From NCBI GenBank assembly GCA_016720565.1, contig JADKKJ010000011.1, positions 806,001 to 870,000 on the forward strand: a stretch of DNA of 64,000 bases, written 5' to 3'. The notes beneath the pieces were generated by a model. The model was given only the letters and a program-made list of their open reading frames with translations, was not told the origin of the DNA and did not search any database. How positions within the stretch are numbered: position 1 is the stretch's first letter; each line of letters opens with the position of its first letter. The position numbers were made by a program, and so were the translations under genes. The stretch comes from Chitinophagaceae bacterium. Lineage in GTDB: Bacteria; Bacteroidota; Bacteroidia; Chitinophagales; Chitinophagaceae. Below, one piece after another: positions 59,152 through 64,000 of the stretch.

Positions 59152-59574
59152 TTAACTGCTGTGATCAACGATGATCACCCAGTCATTATTTATTTTTTTG
59201 AAGAGCAGGTTAAAATGACCCTGTACATCGCCAATGGTTCTTTTCAAATGCCATTTGCCTACAAGGAAAATATATTCAGGGGAAAGTTTTTCAATTTTTA
59301 TCAGCGTAAAGTTCAGTTCACCCATGGCCGACCGGTCAGGATATCCTTTCTTATAATTTTCCAGTGTGGACTTATATCCATAGGTAACGCCCGATTTTCC
59401 TACGAACATCAGGGAATCGTTGTCCCAATATCCTTTCATGAAATTTTCAATATCGCCTTTGTTCCAGAAACTGCTTTGACGGGCAAGCAGGTCGCGAACC
59501 GCCTGTTCATCTTTTGATTGGGAGTAACCGATCATTGAGATCAGGGTGAAGAGTAATATCAGCGTTTTTTTCAT
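59152..59574 (-). CDS. SnoaL/DUF4440-type NTF2-like exported protein
   Basis: A 140-residue protein with a signal peptide (LILLFTLISMIGYSQ). AVRDLLARQSSFWNKGDIEN, FMKGYWDNDSLMFVGKSG and GHFNLLFKKINNDWVIIVDHSS form the NTF2-like cone fold of DUF4440/YybH proteins. Ligand unknown. It lies 24 bp before the SPFH gene on the same strand. Confidence 0.8.
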   Translation of the reverse strand: MKKTLILLFTLISMIGYSQSKDEQAVRDLLARQSSFWNKGDIENFMKGYWDNDSLMFVGKSGVTYGYKSTLENYKKGYPDRSAMGELNFTLIKIEKLSPEYIFLVGKWHLKRTIGDVQGHFNLLFKKINNDWVIIVDHSS

Positions 59575-59610
59575 ACCCGAATTTGTTTCAAGGTAAATAC
59601 AATTTCCTGA

Positions 59611-60003
59611 TCAGTGATCACAATCCTCGGCATGGGCGTGGTTATGTACCCGGCAGGACTTGAAATTTATAAGGTGGGCCGTCACGATCAGGATCACGGC
59701 GGGGATAAGGAGCCAGGTCTCGTACTGGTGGAAGAACTGCTTCAGCACCAGAAAGATAAAGCCGGAAAAAAACAATAGCAGGGGTTGAAGGGAATGGTGA
59801 TGATAGCGGTAGCCATGCCAGAGCGAATAGGTACCCACCCCCAGGGCCAGCAGGATCATGCCGATCTCAAAACCCAGGTGATGTATGATATTGATGCCAA
59901 AAAGAGGAAGGCTGGTCAGGAATAGCGGCAACAGCGCGCAATGGATGGCGCAGGCTATGGAGGCCCCGATCCCTAAAGCATCCCAGTTTATTTTTGACCG
60001 CAT
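59611..60003 (-). CDS. MerC-domain membrane protein
   Basis: A 130-residue protein with four helices. DALGIGASIACAIHCALLPLFLTSL holds the cysteine pair (Cys18 and Cys22 by my count) of MerC proteins, and the tail is His/Cys-rich (CRVHNHAHAEDCDH). MerC homologues outside mer operons are thought to handle zinc or other divalent metals. Expression is divergent from sco-fur; a -7 element TAGCTTTG (minus 60015-60008) precedes it. Confidence 0.82.
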   Translation of the reverse strand: MRSKINWDALGIGASIACAIHCALLPLFLTSLPLFGINIIHHLGFEIGMILLALGVGTYSLWHGYRYHHHSLQPLLLFFSGFIFLVLKQFFHQYETWLLIPAVILIVTAHLINFKSCRVHNHAHAEDCDH

Positions 60004-60024
60004 AAGGCAAAGCTACTTAAAAAA

Positions 60025-60037
60025 GCAACAATGTTGC
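60025..60037. promoter_or_regulatory. Palindromic operator, probable Fur/Zur-type site
   Basis: GCAAC-AAT-GTTGC is a perfect dyad. It lies between the -7 elements of merC (60008-60015, minus) and sco (60067-60074, plus), where it could shut off both. The Fur-family gene at 60698 is the obvious candidate regulator; that is inference. Confidence 0.5.
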
Positions 60038-60066
60038 AAAAAGCCTTTCTAAGAACATAAATACTC

Positions 60067-60074
60067 TACCTTTG
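60067..60074 (+). promoter_or_regulatory. -7 element of the sco-fur operon
   Basis: TACCTTTG fits TAnnTTTG exactly; TTTC at 60045-60048 is 18 nt upstream as an imperfect -33. The sco ATG is at 60085, so the leader is short. Confidence 0.45.
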
Positions 60075-60084
60075 TTATCCTGTT

Positions 60085-60714
60085 ATGACAAAAAAGAACT
60101 GGATCTATATTGGCTTTTTCACCGTTTTGATACTCGGTTTTTATTTTGCCCTTACCCGGCTGATACCGGGTTTTACAAAAACGGGTTCACCGCCTGTAAG
60201 CTACCTGCGTCCTTTTTCGTTTTTAAACCAGGATGGCCAGCGGGTTGGGAATAAGGAAGTGGAAGGAAAGGTATTTGTGGCGGAATATTTTTTTACTACC
60301 TGTAAGGGCATCTGTCCTAAGATGAACAATAATATGCGCAAGGTGTATGATGCGATGAAGGATGAGAAAGATTTCCTGATCCTTTCGCATACCTGTGATC
60401 CGGAAACGGATTCAGTAGCCGTGATGAAAAAATATGCCGACTCCATGAAAGTGGACACCCGCCGCTGGTGGTTCCTTACCGGTCGTAAAGACAGTTTATA
60501 TACCACTGCCAGGGTAAGTTATACCATCGATGATCCCAAGAATAATTTAAAAAGCCTGGAAGATGATTTTATGCATACGCAGTTCTGGGCATTAGTTGAC
60601 AGGAATGGGGATGTGAAGAAGATCTATGATGGGCTAAAAGACAGGGAAGTGAAGGAGCTTATTTACGACGCAAAAAAATTATTGAAAAACCCCGAGAATG
60701 AAGCAGGCCGTTAA
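60085..60714 (+). CDS. SCO1/SenC-family copper chaperone or thiol protein
   Basis: A 209-residue protein with one N-terminal anchor (IGFFTVLILGFYFALTRLIP) and a thioredoxin-like domain. The copper-binding CXXXC is in FTTCKGICPKMNN, and the distal histidine is in DDFMHTQFWALVDRNG. It delivers copper to the CuA site of cytochrome oxidase or acts as a redox protein in the periplasm. The fur gene starts inside its last 17 bp, so the pair is co-translated. Confidence 0.92.
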   Translation: MTKKNWIYIGFFTVLILGFYFALTRLIPGFTKTGSPPVSYLRPFSFLNQDGQRVGNKEVEGKVFVAEYFFTTCKGICPKMNNNMRKVYDAMKDEKDFLILSHTCDPETDSVAVMKKYADSMKVDTRRWWFLTGRKDSLYTTARVSYTIDDPKNNLKSLEDDFMHTQFWALVDRNGDVKKIYDGLKDREVKELIYDAKKLLKNPENEAGR

Positions 60715-61138
60715 AGCAAACCGGGAGCAGCAATCGGAGGAAATACTGAAGCATAATAAGCTTAGTGTAACGGATAGCCGTAAGTTCATCCTTGCCTTCT
60801 TCCTTCAGCAGAAAGGCGCTATTTCACATGGTGATATTGAAAAAAAAGCAGCCGATCGTTTTGACCGGGTAACGATCTACCGAACACTTCAGACTTTTGT
60901 GGACCGCGGACTGGTACATACCATCCCAACCGCTGATAATTCCATTCGCTATGCATTGTGCAAAGACGATTGTGGTAAAGGCGAGCATCATGATCATCAT
61001 ATCCATTTTATCTGCGATAAATGCCGACAAACTTTTTGCCTCGATGATGTGGTCACCCCTGAGATCCGTTTGCCACGTGGCTATTCTGCCGGTCATGTTG
61101 AAGTGGTAGTGGAAGGCGTTTGCAAGGATTGCCGCTAA
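60698..61138 (+). CDS. Fur-family metal-responsive regulator (Zur-like)
   Basis: A 146-residue winged-helix repressor. DNA-binding half: LSVTDSRKFILAFFLQQKGAI, then FDRVTIYRTLQTFVDRGLVH. Metal half: HHDHHIHFICDKCRQTFCLDD and the final CKDC, giving the two CxxC structural-zinc pairs. The histidine-rich stretch and MerC partner hint at zinc sensing, but Fur, Zur and PerR cannot be separated safely. It probably represses its own operon and merC through the dyad at 60025. Confidence 0.88.
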   Translation: MKQAVKANREQQSEEILKHNKLSVTDSRKFILAFFLQQKGAISHGDIEKKAADRFDRVTIYRTLQTFVDRGLVHTIPTADNSIRYALCKDDCGKGEHHDHHIHFICDKCRQTFCLDDVVTPEIRLPRGYSAGHVEVVVEGVCKDCR

Positions 61139-61155
61139 ACTTCTTTAAAAAACAA

Positions 61156-61185
61156 AGCCCCGGTGTAGAAACATCGGGACTTTTT
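61156..61185 (+). terminator. Intrinsic terminator of sco-fur
   Basis: Stem CCCGGTGT/ACATCGGG with AGAA loop and five T, 18 bp after the fur stop. Confidence 0.8.
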
Positions 61186-61286
61186 GGTTAAGGCTCTGAT
61201 TAGTAGCTATTTAAACGCTTAGCGTTGTTATCATTTGATTCTGAGGTAAAAATAGAGGCAAGTTTTGATATTAAGAAATTTAGGAC

Positions 61287-61309
61287 ATACCACTTTAGTG
61301 GTATTTTTT
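61287..61309 (+). terminator. Second hairpin with T-tract before the M3 peptidase end
   Basis: Perfect stem ATACCAC/GTGGTAT with TTTA loop, followed by T on the plus strand. It could stop read-through from sco-fur into the convergent peptidase gene. Confidence 0.65.
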
Positions 61310-63026
61310 ACAATTTCTCCATTTGATCCTGTACAAAATTCATCAATGAGCGGATATTCTCAGGTCTGAAATCAAAATTAAGCCCGGCCGCATTGAAAAG
61401 TTGGGGCAGGGTCTTCGTTCCTCCCAGTTCCAGGGCTTTAGTATAATTACGCAAGGCCTGCTCCGGGTTCTGCTGGTATTGCTGCCAAAGTCCAATTGCC
61501 CCTAATTGCGCGATACCATATTCGATATAATAAAATGGCACTTCAAATAAATGCAATTGGCGCTGCCAGGCATAGGACCTGTAATTTTCCAGTCCTGAAA
61601 AATTTACAACCGAGGAAGAGAATTCATTCAGGATCCTCATCCAGTTTTCTGCGCGCTCGGCTTCTGTATGTTCAGGATTTTCATATACCCAATGCTGGAA
61701 TTTATCGATCGTAGCGATCCATGGGAAGATGGTTATCACTCTTTCCAGTTGCTGTTCTTTGGCACGTTTTAATTCTTCTTTATCCTGGAAGAATACATCC
61801 CAATGCGCCATGCTGAAAAGTTCCATGGCCATACTGGCCACTTCTGCTATCTCCGTTGGGTATTCTTTGAATCCATTCAATTCAAGTTCATGCGCAAGAA
61901 ATGAATGAACAGCATGACCGCCTTCATGTACCATGGTGGTCACATCATCCAGTGTTCCCGCGGCATTCATAAAAATAAAAGGGGCGCCGCTTTCAGCTAA
62001 AGGACAATTATATCCGCCGGGTGCTTTTCCTTTCCGGCTCTCGAGGTCAAGATGACCCATTTCATTCATCTTGCGAAGGCAATCACCAAAGAAATGACCC
62101 AACTGGTCAAAACAGGTAATGGCCTTGTTGGTCAGTTCAACTCCGGTTTTAAAAGGACGAAGCGGTTCGGTACCTGCGGGCTCTGCTTCTACATCCCAGG
62201 GGCGCAGATCATCCAAACCCAGTCTTTTCTTTTTGGTTTCATAGATCTTATCTACCAAAGGCAGTACATAAAGCTGAACCGCCTCATGAAAACGGAAACA
62301 TTCTTCTTTATTATAGTCAAAGCGGCCCAGTTCTACAAAACGGAAATCCCGGAAGTTCTCAAAACCCGCGTTGATCGCGATCTGTTGCCTTTTCTGAAGC
62401 AGTTGAGTATACAACTCATTCAATGCTCCTTTATCCTGCAATCTCCGGTCGCCGATCTTTCGCCAGGTCTCTTCTCTTAAAGAACGGTCGGGGTCTTCCA
62501 GGAATTTTGCAGCCTGTTGCAGGGTGAATTCCTGGCCATTGATCTCTACGGTCATTTTACCGGCGATCATACCAAACTGCTGCTGCATTACATTTACTTC
62601 TGCCTGTAGTTGAATATTCGTTTCCTGGAACAGGTCTATATTCTTTTTTACGTTGCGCAGGTAAGTAAAATATTTTTCAGGATCCAGTTTGTCCAGGAAT
62701 GGAGAGCCCACCAGTTTGCGGTTAAGCTTATCCGACCAGGGTTGCATCTGCGGCTGGATCTCCATCATGAAGAAATTAAAAGACTCCTCCAGGGTTTTAT
62801 TCTCCGTATCGCAGGTCATTTTGATCTGTCTCCAGCATACGTCTTCACTAACCACAGCTTCCAGTTCACTGGCATCTTTTAACCATTGTTGCAGATCTTC
62901 CACATTGCGAATGGGCCTTGCATCCAGTTCAATGAAGAAAGGTTCCAGTGCACTCCAGTTTTCTACAGTAAAGTCCACGGGGAGATAGTGCCGGGGTAAC
63001 TTGCTGATATCGGCAGAATAATTCAT
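61308..63026 (-). CDS. M3-family oligoendopeptidase (PepF-like)
   Basis: A 572-residue cytosolic zinc metallopeptidase. The active site is TMVHEGGHAVHSFLAHELE (HExxH), with downstream EIAEVASMAMELFSM giving the third ligand. It has the long helical N-terminal cap. It degrades short peptides. Unusually for this window, a Shine-Dalgarno AAAGGAGG (minus 63038-63031) lies 4 bp before the ATG. Confidence 0.93.
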   Translation of the reverse strand: MNYSADISKLPRHYLPVDFTVENWSALEPFFIELDARPIRNVEDLQQWLKDASELEAVVSEDVCWRQIKMTCDTENKTLEESFNFFMMEIQPQMQPWSDKLNRKLVGSPFLDKLDPEKYFTYLRNVKKNIDLFQETNIQLQAEVNVMQQQFGMIAGKMTVEINGQEFTLQQAAKFLEDPDRSLREETWRKIGDRRLQDKGALNELYTQLLQKRQQIAINAGFENFRDFRFVELGRFDYNKEECFRFHEAVQLYVLPLVDKIYETKKKRLGLDDLRPWDVEAEPAGTEPLRPFKTGVELTNKAITCFDQLGHFFGDCLRKMNEMGHLDLESRKGKAPGGYNCPLAESGAPFIFMNAAGTLDDVTTMVHEGGHAVHSFLAHELELNGFKEYPTEIAEVASMAMELFSMAHWDVFFQDKEELKRAKEQQLERVITIFPWIATIDKFQHWVYENPEHTEAERAENWMRILNEFSSSVVNFSGLENYRSYAWQRQLHLFEVPFYYIEYGIAQLGAIGLWQQYQQNPEQALRNYTKALELGGTKTLPQLFNAAGLNFDFRPENIRSLMNFVQDQMEKL

Positions 63027-63066
63027 AGATCCTCCTTTTGATAGATTAATAAAGATCCCGGAAGGC

Positions 63067-63549
63067 TTATTCAGCTTTCTTCTTACGGGTCTTTTTGGCG
63101 GGGGCGGGCTCAGCGGGCTTTTCTTCCACTACTGGTGCTGCTTCTTCCTGTTCTTCTTCGGGAACTTCGGAGAGTTTGATCTCTATTTCATTCTTTTGAA
63201 GTACGGCGAACCATTTCACCATTTTCTTCATGTCGCTGGCATAGACTCTTTCAAAATCCATGTCAGGATATGTTTTCTCGAAATATTTTTTTACGGCCGC
63301 ACCATCTTTATCGTCGGGAAGGGAGCCTCCCGCTTTGGTCATGGCGTTGAAAACCTCCACCAGGTTCACGTTTTCGCCGGTGGTATACACTTCGATGCTT
63401 TCCAGGTGGGAAAAATTGTGAACCCTGCTGGAAACGAATTTCGTTGTTTGGTCGTCCAGAGATCGGACGATCGCCCCATCGGTCTTGCTGTTGAGTAATT
63501 CGTACAATCCGGGAAGACCGGTCACGGCCACTAATTTGCTGTATTCCAT
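63067..63549 (-). CDS. DUF5606-type Bacteroidota protein
   Basis: A 160-residue soluble protein. SKLVAVTGLPGLYELLNSK, IEVYTTGENVNLVEVFNAM and YPDMDFERVYASDMKKMVKW match DUF5606, a family restricted to Bacteroidota as far as I know. The C-terminus is disordered, rich in Glu, Pro and Lys (KPAEPAPAKKTRKKKAE), perhaps nucleic-acid or ribosome binding. Function unknown. It lies 40 bp upstream of the M3 peptidase gene. Confidence 0.75.
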   Translation of the reverse strand: MEYSKLVAVTGLPGLYELLNSKTDGAIVRSLDDQTTKFVSSRVHNFSHLESIEVYTTGENVNLVEVFNAMTKAGGSLPDDKDGAAVKKYFEKTYPDMDFERVYASDMKKMVKWFAVLQKNEIEIKLSEVPEEEQEEAAPVVEEKPAEPAPAKKTRKKKAE

Positions 63550-63680
63550 AGTATCTTTATAACTCGTTTAGGGCTTGCAAGATACGGTAATATGACGAAA
63601 GGCTGGGAGGGCGAATGTTTTTAGGGCTGGTAACGTCTTATATAATTAGCCATTCATTCGTAACTAATAAAAAATAAAAC

Positions 63681-64000
63681 ATGAAAAGGATTTCTTTAAT
63701 GATCATTGCCGGATTGGCCTTTGGCCTGGTAACCAATGCACAGGGCGGCGGCGGTGGGTTTGCCCGTCGTACACCCGAAGAGAGAGTAGCGGTTATCCAT
63801 GCCAAAATAGACAGCGCCTTTAAACTGGACGCTAAGAAAATGGCTACCCTGGACACAGCCCTGGTGGCACTGAACCGCGCCCAGGATAAGAAAAGGGAAG
63901 AGCTGATGGCCGGTGGACAGCCTGACAGGGAGACCTTTATGGCAGAAATGAAAAAATTCTCTGATGCCCAGGATGAGATCATGAAAGCAGTGCTTTCTGC
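63681..64000 (+). CDS. Spy/CpxP-like exported protein, 3'-truncated by window edge
   Basis: The ATG at 63681 opens a frame of 106 codons to the window end. The signal peptide (ISLMIIAGLAFGLVTNAQ) is followed by a glycine run and a helical region (EERVAVIHAKIDSAFKLDAK, FMAEMKKFSDAQDEIMKAVL). This resembles the periplasmic helical Spy/CpxP-type proteins seen in Bacteroidota, as does the protein at 39235. The rest is outside the window. Confidence 0.7.
   Translation, partial: MKRISLMIIAGLAFGLVTNAQGGGGGFARRTPEERVAVIHAKIDSAFKLDAKKMATLDTALVALNRAQDKKREELMAGGQPDRETFMAEMKKFSDAQDEIMKAVLS

Noticed and set aside
63638..63982. 114-codon minus-strand open frame at the window end
   Set aside because: Antisense to a frame with a proper signal peptide and Spy-like helices.
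1..64000. Prophage, integrative element or tRNA genes
   Set aside because: No integrase, transposase, phage structural gene or cloverleaf-like sequence was recognised on either strand.

Overview
The window looks like a chromosomal segment from a Bacteroidota bacterium, most likely a Chitinophagaceae relative. Three things point there: family-typical genes (DUF5606, DUF5777, GH3-like, a NifU-type protein with an Nfu_N domain, KDO and lipid-A-type envelope genes); start codons that mostly lack a Shine-Dalgarno; and repeated TAnnTTTG promoter elements just upstream of starts (dnaN, suhB, nfu, cmoA, merC, sco). Genes are dense and on both strands. I see no rRNA, tRNA, CRISPR array, phage or transposase gene. 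The taxonomic call is inference from gene content.

Layout. 1-5402 (mostly minus): a VOC-protein fragment cut by the window edge, a SulP anion transporter, a DUF1801 protein, an odd GNAT-lipoprotein fusion, a VTT membrane protein with kdsB, and a TauE/SafE exporter. 5489-11265 (plus): a secreted Asp-box propeller protein, an S10 carboxypeptidase and L-serine dehydratase. 11368-13543 (minus): a sterol-desaturase-type hydroxylase, DUF2007 and dnaN with a recognisable promoter. 13669-17373 (plus): an unknown protein, a trypsin-like protease with zinc ribbon, recX and an omega-amidase. 17374-20704 (minus): suhB, thiL and an S41 lipoprotein as one operon. 20750-25670 (plus): a GT2 fusion, GH3-like, LysE and mtgA. 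25645-33088: two GT39 enzymes, a NadR-like kinase, a GT9 enzyme, pnuC, and a membrane protein fused to a THEP1-like NTPase. 33130-38276 (minus): alcohol dehydrogenase, nfu, an isoprenylcysteine-methyltransferase-like protein, cmoA and an MFS pump, separated by repeat-rich DNA.

38362-39762 is a plus-strand sigma factor / membrane protein / periplasmic metal-sensor-like module. 39854-46873 is the most system-like part. A minus-strand operon encodes a small RR-motif protein, a Tat-type 4Fe-4S subunit, an NrfD quinone-interacting subunit, an Ig-like membrane protein and a cytochrome c. Facing it, a plus-strand operon encodes two lipoproteins with CX4CH haem-like motifs and a DUF5777 beta-barrel. 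The shared promoter region has two FNR-geometry dyads 70 bp apart. I infer a respiratory or envelope electron-transfer system with no molybdopterin subunit nearby.

46946-57008: single-domain asparaginase, a helical unknown, a structured 365-bp gap, a penicillin acylase, small membrane proteins and lipoproteins, and a UvrD/PcrA helicase. 57199-64000: GH25 lysozyme, SPFH protein, NTF2-like protein, a divergent merC / sco-fur pair around a palindromic operator, M3 oligopeptidase, DUF5606 and a truncated Spy/CpxP-like gene.

Intergenic DNA carries at least eight short degenerate tandem arrays with a 7- or 8-nt period, each with its own unit, plus three larger inverted-repeat elements (27924-28004, 35007-35251, 36790-37040).
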